A DNA stretch of 64,000 nt from Candidatus Endonucleibacter bathymodioli (GTDB lineage Bacteria; Pseudomonadota; Gammaproteobacteria; Pseudomonadales; Endozoicomonadaceae): assembly GCA_030674915.1 (NCBI GenBank), contig JASXSV010000001.1, positions 332,119-396,118 of the forward strand, written 5' to 3'. Under the pieces are notes generated by a model, which made no database searches, had not been told where the DNA came from, and worked only from the letters and a program-made list of their open reading frames with translations. Positions 31,786 through 41,768 of this stretch are shown here, in pieces. Both the position numbers and the translations under genes were made by a program. The first letter of the stretch is position 1; every line of letters starts with the position of its first letter.

Positions 31786-32063
31786 GTACAATCGAATGGG
31801 GTTTGGGCTGTGTTATTTATGTCTGCGCAATGTGAAAGGCGTTGGCTGGAATCACAAGCGTGTCTAACGTATTTACCGAGAGTTTGAGCTAAACCTTAGT
31901 ATAAAGTCAAAGAAGTGCTTAGTACGAGAGAAACGTGCCTGTGGTAATTAATGATTGCCGCTCAATGGACTTTTGTATGATTTAAAAACTATAAACATAT
32001 TTGTTACCTTGTTGTTTGTATTTTGGTATTTGTCGGTTTTCTTTAGGCTTACGGTATCGTTTC

Positions 32064-34070
32064 CTATGCTTTATTTCTAATCAAACTTTTCACTAGAAAA
32101 CGAACAGGGTTTAGCTTGTCAATAAGATCAATGGGCATCGGCGCAGGGTCGCCGTTAATCATACTGGCTAATAGCTCCCCAGAAATTGGGCAGGTTATCA
32201 AGCCTCGTGAACTGTGACCTGCGGTTACATAAAGTCCGTTCAGGTAATTAGGCGTCTGTTTGAATGAATGTTTTTTGTTTGTTCGTAGTTTAGCAAAGTC
32301 GTTTAAAAAACGTCTGCTATCTACCACTGGGCCGACCAGAGGTAGGTAGTCTGGAGTGGTGGAGCGAACACCGGCCCTGCCGCCATCAATGGTGAGGCTT
32401 TTACCTCCTGATGATTCAGAAAAGGAGGGCACCCATTTAGCTTGCATAGATAGATTTTTTTCATGATCTATGTGGCTGACTGTACTGGAGTTAGAGTTAA
32501 AGTCAAAAGTGGCGCCTATGGTGTGGAAGCCTTGGGTTGCAGGTGCAACATAACCATCACCGCAGATGCAGACACGAAGTTTTTTACTTTGTTCTGTGGT
32601 TGTTATTTTGGTTATTTGGCCTCTTATGCCTTGTAGCGGAATATGGGCTAGTTGTGGTAGCTGTGGTGTTGATATTCCCCCAGCAACGACTACCGTTTTT
32701 GTCGTAAATATAGTTTTACCAGCGCTTGTCATAAGCCACAGATTATCTTTAAACAATAGTTGATCAATTGGGGTATGAGTTTTAACTCTTATATTCTGAT
32801 GTTGGACTAGTTGTTGACAAATTTGTGGAGGGCTGACCCACCCAGATTCAGGGAAGAATAGTCCGTCATGGAGTACGTCAATTCCGGCGATATTTGATAA
32901 TTGTGTCTTATCTAGAAACTGAAGAAACTCTGGAGGATATTGTTGATCAAGCTGTAAATAGCGGTTTCGGATACGTTCTGACGTGCACAGTTGAATAACA
33001 CCGCAGGCATGCCGGGTGCCGGGGTGTTTTTTGTCGAGTTGTCTGATAAGATTTAGGCTATAGCAATAACCTTGCGTTATTAGGCGGCTTAATGGTGTAT
33101 TGTGTGCTGAGAGTTTTGCATAGAGTATGCCTTGAGGGTTTCCTGACGCTTCTTTTGCCAATTGTTCATGTTGCTCAAATAAGATTACGTGCCAACCGCG
33201 TTGAGCCAAAGAGTGGGCGCAGCTTGTACCGGCCAATCCTCCACCAATAACAGCGACTGTTTTTGCAATATCATGATGGATAGGGTAAATGTTCCATGGT
33301 TGTTTATGTGTGGGTTGTTTGAAAGGCTGGCTGAGGCAGCCATAAATCATGTTACGTTTGGAGCCAAATCCTGGGGCTTTGATTACAGAAAAGCCAGCGG
33401 ATGTAAGACCATCTCGAACCATTCTGGCGACAGTGTATGTGGCATAAGTTGCATGTAAGTTACTTTTTTCGGACATTACCTTAAATAAATTTGGTTGCCA
33501 CATGTCTGGGTTTTTAGAGGGTGCAAAGCCGTCAAGAAACCATGCATCAACTTTTGCTTCTATCAAAGGTAGGGTGTCTAACACATCCCCGACTAGTAAT
33601 GTCAGTCTAACTCGTCCCTCAGAAAAACAAAGGTGGTGAAATCCATTACTAGTAGGTAGATAGCTCTGAATTAGAAGGTCAGCATATTCTGATAGTTCTG
33701 GCCATAGGGATAACGCTTTGCTTAGATCCGAGATGTGTAGTGGGTATTTTTCTGTAGAGAAAAAGTGAAGCTGGCTATTTTTTGAGGCTGTTTGTTCAAA
33801 TAGTTGCCACGTACAGAGAAAATTAAGCCCTGTACCAAAGCCGGTTTCACCTATAATGAATCTGTTATTGTGTTGATCTGCGGATAATTGGCTAAATCGA
33901 GCAGAAAGCTTGTTTTGTTCCAGAAATACATATCTAGTTTCATCAATGCCGGATATTTTGGAAAAATAAACATCATTAAAGCGAGGAGATATAGGCTGAC
34001 CGTTATCGTCCCAGGTCAGCGAAGTCTGTGGCAAATAAGTGCGTTGTGTTACGGATGTATCGTGGGGCAT
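32064..34070 (-). CDS. mnmC: Bifunctional tRNA wobble-uridine modification enzyme MnmC
   Basis: MnmC finishes mnm5U/mnm5s2U at the wobble base: the C-terminal FAD domain removes the carboxymethyl group of cmnm5 and the N-terminal domain methylates the resulting aminomethyl group with SAM. The 668 residues show GETGFGTGLNFL (SAM-binding loop, about 73-84) and AWFLDGFAPSKNPDMW (about 181-196). The dinucleotide-binding AVIGGGLAGTSCAHSLAQRG starts near 271, and HSSRGLITCP lies near the C-terminus. Length is normal and both domains are intact. It is a single gene flanked by accessory DNA on both sides. Confidence 0.96.
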   Translation of the reverse strand: MPHDTSVTQRTYLPQTSLTWDDNGQPISPRFNDVYFSKISGIDETRYVFLEQNKLSARFSQLSADQHNNRFIIGETGFGTGLNFLCTWQLFEQTASKNSQLHFFSTEKYPLHISDLSKALSLWPELSEYADLLIQSYLPTSNGFHHLCFSEGRVRLTLLVGDVLDTLPLIEAKVDAWFLDGFAPSKNPDMWQPNLFKVMSEKSNLHATYATYTVARMVRDGLTSAGFSVIKAPGFGSKRNMIYGCLSQPFKQPTHKQPWNIYPIHHDIAKTVAVIGGGLAGTSCAHSLAQRGWHVILFEQHEQLAKEASGNPQGILYAKLSAHNTPLSRLITQGYCYSLNLIRQLDKKHPGTRHACGVIQLCTSERIRNRYLQLDQQYPPEFLQFLDKTQLSNIAGIDVLHDGLFFPESGWVSPPQICQQLVQHQNIRVKTHTPIDQLLFKDNLWLMTSAGKTIFTTKTVVVAGGISTPQLPQLAHIPLQGIRGQITKITTTEQSKKLRVCICGDGYVAPATQGFHTIGATFDFNSNSSTVSHIDHEKNLSMQAKWVPSFSESSGGKSLTIDGGRAGVRSTTPDYLPLVGPVVDSRRFLNDFAKLRTNKKHSFKQTPNYLNGLYVTAGHSSRGLITCPISGELLASMINGDPAPMPIDLIDKLNPVRFLVKSLIRNKA

Positions 34071-34688
34071 GATCTGTTTTCTCTACGTTGAAATGGGTTG
34101 CGGAATGTATATACCCATTCCTATTAATTATTTGCCGTTCTTATGCATCTCAATTATCTCTGCTATTGGGCTGATTAGCTTGAGTTTGCCGCCTGCGAAC
34201 TCCTTAAAAAGGTGACGGGGATGTATTTATAATTTATTTTAGGTCTATTAATAATCTTGAGAATTCTATGTTTATCTATAAAATGAGCTGGCTAACACAT
34301 TAATATCGAATGATGGTCCTATGATAACAATTGCTGGAATCGGCAACGGTGCAAAAGAGTTGTTATTCACTTTGAGAGGTGTTTAGACTGGGTGCTAATA
34401 TTTGGAAGTTAGTCTTACGCAGAATTTTAAGCTCTCTTTTAATATGCTTATAAGCAGGATAAATATTACAGGAACAGTTTAAGTTTTACCAGTAGGACGG
34501 TTAAATATTTATGCCGATATTGTATTGAAAAATCATTGCTATTTTATTATACGAAGCTCAGCACTTTCAGCAATAACTGGCATAGCTTTAAGTGCATGTC
34601 GTTTCTAATTCCGCTGATATGTTATCAGCGGCCAGTTTCAAGGAAGTGGGCATCTATGAATTTGTCATTTCATTTATGGTGATGTCCT

Positions 34689-34961
34689 TTACCTCAAAGA
34701 CTTATTCAAAGACTCATTATCATTATCATTATTTTGTATGTCCAAAAGCACTGTAGATCCATCTGTAGTACCTCCCAAAAGTACCGATAACCATTCTAGG
34801 CTAGGATCCGGTTGATTTGGCTTATCTAGCTCATCTAGCTCACGTGGCTGCTTTAGCGGATCGGTTCTAAGGTCATGATTAGAAGAAGTATACGTACTTT
34901 CCGTAAGCTGAATGTAATTAAGGGGGGGGTTGCTGGTTATCTGCAAGATTACTGGCTGCAT
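34689..34961 (-). pseudogene. Relic of the old 3' end of unit A's surface gene
   Basis: The frame TSNPPLNYIQLTESTYTSSN, followed by DLRTDPLKQPRE, matches the DNA just past the stop of the unit B gene (39202-38960). It contains a run of eight C at 34929-34922, as in unit B. The unit A gene now ends upstream at 35069 with a different tail, so this piece appears to have been cut off. It could also be a short gene on its own, but it has no clear ribosome site. Confidence 0.5.
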
Positions 34962-35068
34962 TTGTTTGAAGTAAGTGCTTACTTTCTGCCCTCGTTTGCA
35001 TCGGGAATAGGCTGGAGTTACTACCTATGGCTCTTTTTCTACCGGTCATATTTCTGTTGTCTCTGAGG

Positions 35069-37702
35069 TTATGACGCGTTGGTAGGCTGTGAGTTCCCGT
35101 GTGATTTGACAGGAATTCTCATAGTGTGGAATTCACCTCCAGAATTTCCATTATTGCTAGGGATATATACAGTCTGACTTTGATGTAGGCGTCCATCGCT
35201 ATCAATCTCTAAGTTGTTTAATGGAATCATCTCATTATTTAGGGTGTCAATAGCTACTGGAGTATGCTGATTAGGTATATGTTTGTTACTAGATTTATCT
35301 TTACATAAAGCTCTATGGATATTAGTGATAGGGGCTAGTAATAACGAAAACCCTCTATAATTATCTTTATAGTATTTCACATAACTGTAGACAGTCCACG
35401 CAGCGCATGCAAGGCCTGCAGCACCAATACCACCTGCGGCTGCATTAACCTCGTTTAGCTCTAGTATAGGCTCATTATGAAGTGGATTTGCTTCAGAGCA
35501 GGGTGTCGGTGCTGGGCATTGGTTCTGACATGTACGTGGATCTGGGCATACAGGTACTGGGCATTTAGTTGTAATTTCAGTTGTAATTTTTGGATTAGTG
35601 TACGAACATTCCTCGCAATTACCGCAAAACCAAATATTTTGATCATCACATATCTGAGTGCTTTTAAAGCGAGTGCGCGCAGTCTTAGGATCGTCAGAGT
35701 TTTCTGTCATAGTTACATCGCACATATTAAGACCTTCAATATATGTGTCTTGTAATTGAGATACTTCAGGATAGTAATCGCTACAATTTACGTGTTCTTT
35801 TAGGTTGTCTTTATAAAGGACTCTGCCAGCAAGTACGCCTTGAAAATAACTCCCCTTATAACCAGATTTCAAAGTAGCGTCGCATACTGTCACGTTGTGT
35901 GTATTCCCAGCTACAGCTGATCCAGCAACATCTTTAGCTGGTGATAAATTGTTTTCAGCGCCGCATATAAGCCCAGTATACGACCAATGTGTAGTGGTTA
36001 TTAGATTAATGTTACAAAAATGAATATTTTCAACTGCTGTATCTTTATTAGAGCTAACCTTGCACTCAGCAAAGAGGACGGACATCTCTTGCCAATCTTT
36101 ATAATTTGTCTTCCGGTACGTCGTACTTCCAGTGAGATCTTTGATACATATGTTCTGAATAGTTCCTCCTTTAAATTTCGTAGCCAATACTGCTGCTGTG
36201 TGCTCTATGTTCAGAAATTCAATAGTGTTAAATTCCAAGTTGTAAATTCTACATCCTGCATTTAGAGTGTGAGCTATTAACGACCGATGATTCGTGTTAG
36301 TAATTTGAGAATTATATATTTTTAGATTATGTACTTCTCCATTTGCAGAAATAGTGCTAAATAGAGTTTTAGATAATCTAGTGATTTTATGATTATTTCC
36401 ATTTAGAGCAGCATTTTTGAAATCAATGTTAAATAGCGCTTTATATTCCTGATCTTCAGGAGTAACGTTGTCTAGATCTAAGTCTGTCCTTAAATTAAAA
36501 ATTATTTTTTTGTTATTATGCAACCTCCGTGACCGTAGCTCTTTATATGTGGTTGGTAACCTCAAAAACTCTGTTCTGTTATTTATATCAACAACTGTCT
36601 CAGACTCAGAGCCTTTAGCAACGCCTGCGCAAGACGAAAGCACATAAGCAAGGACAGCTTTGCTAGCTGGAAAGGTGTTTACTGCTTTAAGCAAAGGGCT
36701 GCATTGGTCCAGAAGTGAACGTTCAAATTCATTCTCATCATATGAAAATGTTATTCCCTGTTGTGCAATGTATTCTCTAACACGTGTAAACCATTTGCTG
36801 ACTTTTTTCTTAAATAATATCTTTGGTAAATTATGTGTAAACGTTATGCTATTCTCTGAAAGATCTTCTGGTATTAACTCATAGGACATAGACTCATTAT
36901 TCCAAACTGGTAGTTGTTTTGAAGTGCTCTTAATAATTTCACCGGGTTGTTTATTCTGTGTATAGAATGTAATAAGTACTTTATTTTTGTGTGTTTTTTT
37001 GATACTAATTGAGCGACTAGCTTCATCTGCAAAATATTCTTTATTCAGATGCATTATTAACGGAGAATTTGACAAATCAACTTTGAAATATTTGTTTGTT
37101 TTAGGGATACTGATATTTATCTCTAAGCTTGTTTCTTTCACCTTACAGCTAATACAAATCTTATTTATATTGCAAGATTCATCTATCTCATTTGCATTTG
37201 GCTCATATAGATGATCTAGAGGTAATTCTGTAAATCCTACAGGTGATTTGCGGCATCTATGACTGAAAGGCATCGTCATGTGAATTTTATTATCGTTTTT
37301 GTAGGTAGTAGTACGTACAAACGCCTTGTTACCACTAGGACTTTCCCATAAGTCAACTAGTTGGAGGCCTTGCCAGTTATTTTGACTATTATATTCACAT
37401 ATGAATGGTTCAAACTCTGCGCTCGGATAATTGGTGAAAATTAATTCCATGCCAGTATTTGCATTTTCAATTGCAAAGTTAAATGTTGCATCTACATTAT
37501 CACCATGCATATCTGTATAAAATTCTCGGTATCCATCGGTCTTTTTTGTTATTATGTTGTGCTGTAAATCAGGCGTAATATCTTCCAAACATTTACATAA
37601 CGGCCATTTAGTAGATATTGTACAACTTTGGCCGTATACAAAGGAGGGAGAAAATATAATTATGGTAAAGAATATTTTTCTTAGTAGGTAAATATACTTC
37701 AT
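35069..37702 (-). CDS. Secreted, membrane-anchored repeat protein, paralogue A (877 residues)
   Basis: A Sec signal peptide is clear (LLRKIFFTIIIFSPSFVYGQ, cleavage near 25). Residues 26-365 are unassigned and Cys-rich in places. About 370-640 contain short beta-strand repeats of the type NGNNHKITRLS / IHNLKIYNSQIT, which suggests a right-handed beta-helix as in many adhesins. A Cys/Pro-rich stretch (CPVPVCPDPRTCQNQCPAP) precedes a hydrophobic segment near 755-775 (GGIGAAGLACAAWTVYSYV). The last 100 residues are polar. This topology places the large domain outside the membrane and a short tail on the other side. No known family was recognised. The N-terminal 365 residues differ from paralogue B at only one or two positions. 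Confidence 0.8.
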   Translation of the reverse strand: MKYIYLLRKIFFTIIIFSPSFVYGQSCTISTKWPLCKCLEDITPDLQHNIITKKTDGYREFYTDMHGDNVDATFNFAIENANTGMELIFTNYPSAEFEPFICEYNSQNNWQGLQLVDLWESPSGNKAFVRTTTYKNDNKIHMTMPFSHRCRKSPVGFTELPLDHLYEPNANEIDESCNINKICISCKVKETSLEINISIPKTNKYFKVDLSNSPLIMHLNKEYFADEASRSISIKKTHKNKVLITFYTQNKQPGEIIKSTSKQLPVWNNESMSYELIPEDLSENSITFTHNLPKILFKKKVSKWFTRVREYIAQQGITFSYDENEFERSLLDQCSPLLKAVNTFPASKAVLAYVLSSCAGVAKGSESETVVDINNRTEFLRLPTTYKELRSRRLHNNKKIIFNLRTDLDLDNVTPEDQEYKALFNIDFKNAALNGNNHKITRLSKTLFSTISANGEVHNLKIYNSQITNTNHRSLIAHTLNAGCRIYNLEFNTIEFLNIEHTAAVLATKFKGGTIQNICIKDLTGSTTYRKTNYKDWQEMSVLFAECKVSSNKDTAVENIHFCNINLITTTHWSYTGLICGAENNLSPAKDVAGSAVAGNTHNVTVCDATLKSGYKGSYFQGVLAGRVLYKDNLKEHVNCSDYYPEVSQLQDTYIEGLNMCDVTMTENSDDPKTARTRFKSTQICDDQNIWFCGNCEECSYTNPKITTEITTKCPVPVCPDPRTCQNQCPAPTPCSEANPLHNEPILELNEVNAAAGGIGAAGLACAAWTVYSYVKYYKDNYRGFSLLLAPITNIHRALCKDKSSNKHIPNQHTPVAIDTLNNEMIPLNNLEIDSDGRLHQSQTVYIPSNNGNSGGEFHTMRIPVKSHGNSQPTNAS

Positions 37703-38524
37703 GTGTATTGCTCTTGTATTTCATGTACTTGAGGAAAAGCTACGGATACGAATCCAACTCCGAAGCGCGACACGCAATTATGCATTCTGATAGAGTTCAT
37801 AAAATACCTTCTGTAGTGCTTAAAGCCTAGGTATTTTTAGGTTTTAATCTAGATATAGCGCTACTTGTGAATAAATGGTCATGATGGTATATATTATCCA
37901 CAGAATAATACACTATCATGCTAGCTATGTGAAGTTTTAATTTATAGCGCGCTACCAGATGATGGTGTTAGCGAAGTGCAGCCTTGCTATGACAATGCTT
38001 GTTCTGAGCATGCCTAGGACAGTTATTTATATGGAAAGCTATCCTAATAAAATGATTCTAATAACAATGCCTTCTCCGATAATATCGTACTATCAACAAC
38101 AGTATTTCATTCCGTTTTTAAATAGTCGATGCTCAGGTCGTAACCTGTTAGGTGTAAGGGATACAGCAACATAGAACCATGGCCCTTAGAGAGCAAAATG
38201 GTAGCGGTTAAGCGACTGGGTATCTCAGCCATGGTTTGTTGAGAAAGACTGTTATTCAGTAGCGCCGGAAGATGATATCTTTTGTCTTGAGCCAGCTGTC
38301 CATAGTATTTTGTTTGAGTGCTCATTCCAAGCTTCCATTTGGGAATGTGATAATTTGTAAATCTACCGACAACTGCTCCCAGATAACAAGCTTCAGTCTG
38401 TTGCGCTTATTGTATTACTCCAGCTCGCGCTCCTGAAAATCGTGAACATTGCTCAGCGTGAAGATTGTCTAGCGTGTCTCGTTCCCACGGTCTTGCGTGG
38501 GAACAAGGGTGGATATGACTTTGT
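37703..38524. other. Upstream region of surface gene A and spacer between duplication units
   Basis: The first 250 bp are nearly identical to 41769-42020 upstream of gene B, so both genes should share one promoter type. A TATCCACAGAATAATACACT stretch lies about 200 bp upstream of both starts. The remainder (38215-38524) is decayed repeat shared with 29290-29500 plus a short palindrome. No gene is supported. Confidence 0.5.
38481..38504. repeat. Short perfect palindrome GTTCCCACG / CGTGGGAAC
   Basis: GTTCCCACG at 38481-38489 pairs with CGTGGGAAC at 38496-38504 around a 6-base loop. This type of sequence is common in IS ends and small mobile palindromes of gammaproteobacteria. It lies between the duplication units and has only this one copy that I noticed. 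Confidence 0.6.
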
Positions 38525-39074
38525 CACAGTTGTTGTTCACTTTGAGAGGTGTTTATACTGAGTGCTAAATATTTGGGAGTTAGTCTGACGCAGAATTTTA
38601 AGCGCTCTCTTTTAATATGCTTATAAGAAAGCAATATCTTACAGGAACAGTTTAAGTTTTACCGATATACCTGTTAAATATTTATGACGATATTGTATTG
38701 AAAAATCATTTCTATTTTATTATACGAAGCTCAGCACTTTCAGCAATAACTGGCATAGCTTTAAGTGCATGTCGTTTCTAATGCCGCTGATATGTTATCA
38801 GCGGCCAGTTTCAAGGAAGTGGGCATCTGTGCATTTGTAATTTCATTTATGGTGATGTACTTACCTCAAAGACTTATTCAAAGACTCAGTATCATTATTT
38901 TGTATATCCAAATGCACTGTAGATCCATCTGTAGTACCTCCCAAAAGTCCCGATAACCATTATAGGCTAGGATCCGGTTGATCTGGCTTATCTGGCTCAC
39001 GTGGCTGCTTTAGCGGATCGGTTCTAAGGTCATGATTAGAAGAAGTATACGTACTTTCCGTAAGCTGAATGTAA

Positions 39075-41768
39075 TTAAGGGGGGGGTTGCTGGTTATCTG
39101 CAAAATCACTGGTTGCATTTGTTTGAAGTAAGTGCTTACTTCCTGCCCTCGTTTGCATCGGGAATAGGCTGGAGTTACTACCATGTAGGGGTTCGCTATC
39201 AATCTCTAAGTTGTTTAATGGCGTCATGTCATTATATTGGGTAGCATCATGAGCTACAGAAGTATACTGAAGATTATCTGCATTACCTGACCGATGTGGT
39301 ATATGTTTGTTGTTAGATTGATCTTTACATAAAACTCTATGGGCGTTAGTGATAGGGGCTAGTAATAACGAAAACCCTCTATAATTATCTTTATAGCACT
39401 TCACATAACTGTAGGCAGTCCACGCAGCGCATGCAAGGGCAGCACCAATACCACCTGCGGCTGCAGTAGTCTCGTTTAGCTCTAGTATAGGCTCATTATG
39501 AAGTGATCTATTTGCAGGCGCTGAAGCTTGGATATCGTACGTTACTTCAGGGCAGGGTGTAGAGGATGGACATTGTTCCGGACATTTGGGGCATGCAGGT
39601 TCTGGGCATTTAGTCGTGGGTGCACTGGTGGTTATAGTCGTGGGTGCACTGGTGGTTAGTATAGTTGTATTTTTTGGATGAGTGTACGAACATTCCTTGC
39701 AGTTATCGCAAAACCAATTATTCTGTGTATCACATCTATTCTGGCTTTTAAAGCGAGTGCGCGTAGTAATAGAAGAGTTAGTGCCTTCTAATATATTTAC
39801 ATCACACATATTAAGACCCTCAATATACGTGTTTCTTGTTTGAGCCATTTTCTGCAAGTAATGTGGACAGCCTTGGCTAGAACGATAAATGTTTCTACCA
39901 CAAAATACGCTATTAAAATAATTGTTAGCATGACTAGCATCAAAAGTAGCTTGGCACACTGTTATATTGTGTATATTCCTAGCTATCCCTGATCCAGCAA
40001 CATCTTTAGCCATTGATAAATGCAGTTCAATACCGCATATAAGTCCACTATAACACCACTGTTGAGTAGATTTTAGCTCAATGTTACAAAAATGAATGTT
40101 TTCAACTACTCTAGCGCTATTGGATCTCATCTGGCAACCAGCAAAGAGAGCGGATAGAGCATGGTAGTGACCGCCTACCTCTAGAGCTACCCTGTTATTT
40201 GTGTGTCCCTTGAAATTTTTGATACATATATTCCGAATAGTTCCTCCATGATAACCTACAGCCATTGGACCTGTTGACAAAACTGTGTTTAGAAATTTAA
40301 TATTTTTAAATTCCATGTCGTGTATGTAAGATTTTTTTAGTAAATCGACAGTTAGTAATGACCGACAAACACCGTCAGTGATTACAGAATCATATATTTT
40401 TAGATTATGTATTTCTCCTTCTGCCGCAATAGCGTTAAATATAGCTGTAGATAATTTAGTGATTTTATGATTATTTCCATTGAACTCTGCATTTGAGAAA
40501 TCAACTTTAATTAGTGCTTCTGAATTCGCACCTATAGGAGCAGCGCCGCTTAGATCTAAGTCTGTTTTTAAATTAAAAATTAATTTTTTGTTAGGGTGAA
40601 TTTTCCTTATCGCTAGATATCTTTTTTCTATGTCCAAAAACTCTTTTCTGTTAGTTATATTAATAACTGTCTCAGAGCCTTTAGTAACGCCTGCGCAAGA
40701 CGAAAGCACATAAGCAAGGACAGCTTTGCTAGCTGGAAAGGTGTTTACTGCTTTAAGCAAAGGGCTGCATTGGTCCAGAAGTGAACGTTCAAATTCATTC
40801 TCATCATATGAAAATGTTATTCCCTGTTGTGCAATGTATTCTCTAACACGTGTAAACCATTTGCTGACTTTTTTCTTAAATGATATCTTTGGTAAATTAT
40901 GTGTAAACGTTATGCTATTCTCTGAAAGATCTTCTGGTATTAACTCATAGGACATAGACTCATTATTCCAAACTGGTAGTTGTTTTGAAGTGCTCTTAAT
41001 AATTTCACCGGGTTGTTTATTCTGTGTATAGAATGTAATAAGTACTTTATTTTTGTGTGTTTTTTTGATACTAATTGAGCGACTAGCTTCATCTGCAAAA
41101 TATTCTTTATTCAGATGCATTATTAACGGAGAATTTGACAAATCAACTTTGAAATATTTGTTTGTTTTAGGGATACTGATATTTATCTCTAAGCTTGTTT
41201 CTTTCACCTTACAGCTAATACAAATCTTATTTATATTGCAAGATTCATCTATCTCATTTGCATTTGGCTCATATAGATGATCTAGAGGTAATTCTGTAAA
41301 TCCTACAGGTGATTTGCGGCATCTATGACTGAAAGGCATCGTCATGTGAATTTTATTATCGTTTTTGTAGGTAGTAGTACGTACAAACGCCTTGTTACCA
41401 CTAGGACTTTCCCATAAGTCAACTAGTTGGAGGCCTTGCCAGTTATTTTGACTATTATATTCACATATGAATGGTTCAAACTCTGCGCTCGGATAATTGG
41501 TGAAAATTAATTCCATGCCAGTATTTGCATTTTCAATTGCAAAGTTAAATGTTGCATCTACATTATCACCATGCATATCTGTATAAAATTCTCGGTATCC
41601 ATCGGTCTTTTTTGTTATTATGTTGTGCTGTAAATCAGGCGTAATATCTTCCAAACATTTACATAACGGCCATTTAGTAGATATTGTACAACTTTGGCCG
41701 TATACAAAGGAGGGAGAAAATATAATTATGGTAAAGAATATTTTTCTTAGTAGGTAAATATACTTCAT
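39075..41768 (-). CDS. Secreted, membrane-anchored repeat protein, paralogue B (897 residues)
   Basis: Same plan as paralogue A: signal peptide 1-25, N-terminal region with a single visible exchange (KISFKKK for KILFKKK), then a sharp change after SSCAGV at about 365. The beta-strand repeat part differs widely from A but keeps the same pattern (NGNNHKITKLS / EIHNLKIYDSVIT). The Cys/Pro/Thr stretch is longer, with two ITTSAPTT repeats. A hydrophobic segment GGIGAALACAAWTAYSYV is kept. The chain ends in QQPPP inside a run of eight C; losing one C would add about 37 residues (NYIQLTESTYTSSN onward) that are also conserved behind unit A. Likely surface protein; function unknown. Confidence 0.8.
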   Translation of the reverse strand: MKYIYLLRKIFFTIIIFSPSFVYGQSCTISTKWPLCKCLEDITPDLQHNIITKKTDGYREFYTDMHGDNVDATFNFAIENANTGMELIFTNYPSAEFEPFICEYNSQNNWQGLQLVDLWESPSGNKAFVRTTTYKNDNKIHMTMPFSHRCRKSPVGFTELPLDHLYEPNANEIDESCNINKICISCKVKETSLEINISIPKTNKYFKVDLSNSPLIMHLNKEYFADEASRSISIKKTHKNKVLITFYTQNKQPGEIIKSTSKQLPVWNNESMSYELIPEDLSENSITFTHNLPKISFKKKVSKWFTRVREYIAQQGITFSYDENEFERSLLDQCSPLLKAVNTFPASKAVLAYVLSSCAGVTKGSETVINITNRKEFLDIEKRYLAIRKIHPNKKLIFNLKTDLDLSGAAPIGANSEALIKVDFSNAEFNGNNHKITKLSTAIFNAIAAEGEIHNLKIYDSVITDGVCRSLLTVDLLKKSYIHDMEFKNIKFLNTVLSTGPMAVGYHGGTIRNICIKNFKGHTNNRVALEVGGHYHALSALFAGCQMRSNSARVVENIHFCNIELKSTQQWCYSGLICGIELHLSMAKDVAGSGIARNIHNITVCQATFDASHANNYFNSVFCGRNIYRSSQGCPHYLQKMAQTRNTYIEGLNMCDVNILEGTNSSITTRTRFKSQNRCDTQNNWFCDNCKECSYTHPKNTTILTTSAPTTITTSAPTTKCPEPACPKCPEQCPSSTPCPEVTYDIQASAPANRSLHNEPILELNETTAAAGGIGAALACAAWTAYSYVKCYKDNYRGFSLLLAPITNAHRVLCKDQSNNKHIPHRSGNADNLQYTSVAHDATQYNDMTPLNNLEIDSEPLHGSNSSLFPMQTRAGSKHLLQTNATSDFADNQQPPP
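39079..39086 (-). promoter_or_regulatory. C8 homopolymer at the end of surface gene B
   Basis: Eight C in the coding strand sit four bases ahead of the stop codon. A change to seven C would fuse the gene to an open frame running to about 38960. The same C8 tract and downstream frame are kept in unit A (34922-34929). This is the kind of tract that can slip and switch a C-terminal tail on or off, but it could also hide a sequencing error. Confidence 0.5.

Larger units (their letters stand above)
34355..38240 (-). repeat. Tandem duplication, unit A
   Basis: This block and 38525-42275 share the flank CACTTTGAGAGGTGTTTA, the downstream region, the gene start, the first 365 codons and about 250 bp upstream. 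The two gene starts are 4066 bp apart. Identity is nearly complete from about 36590 to 37950 and much lower in the 3' half of the gene. Confidence 0.85.
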
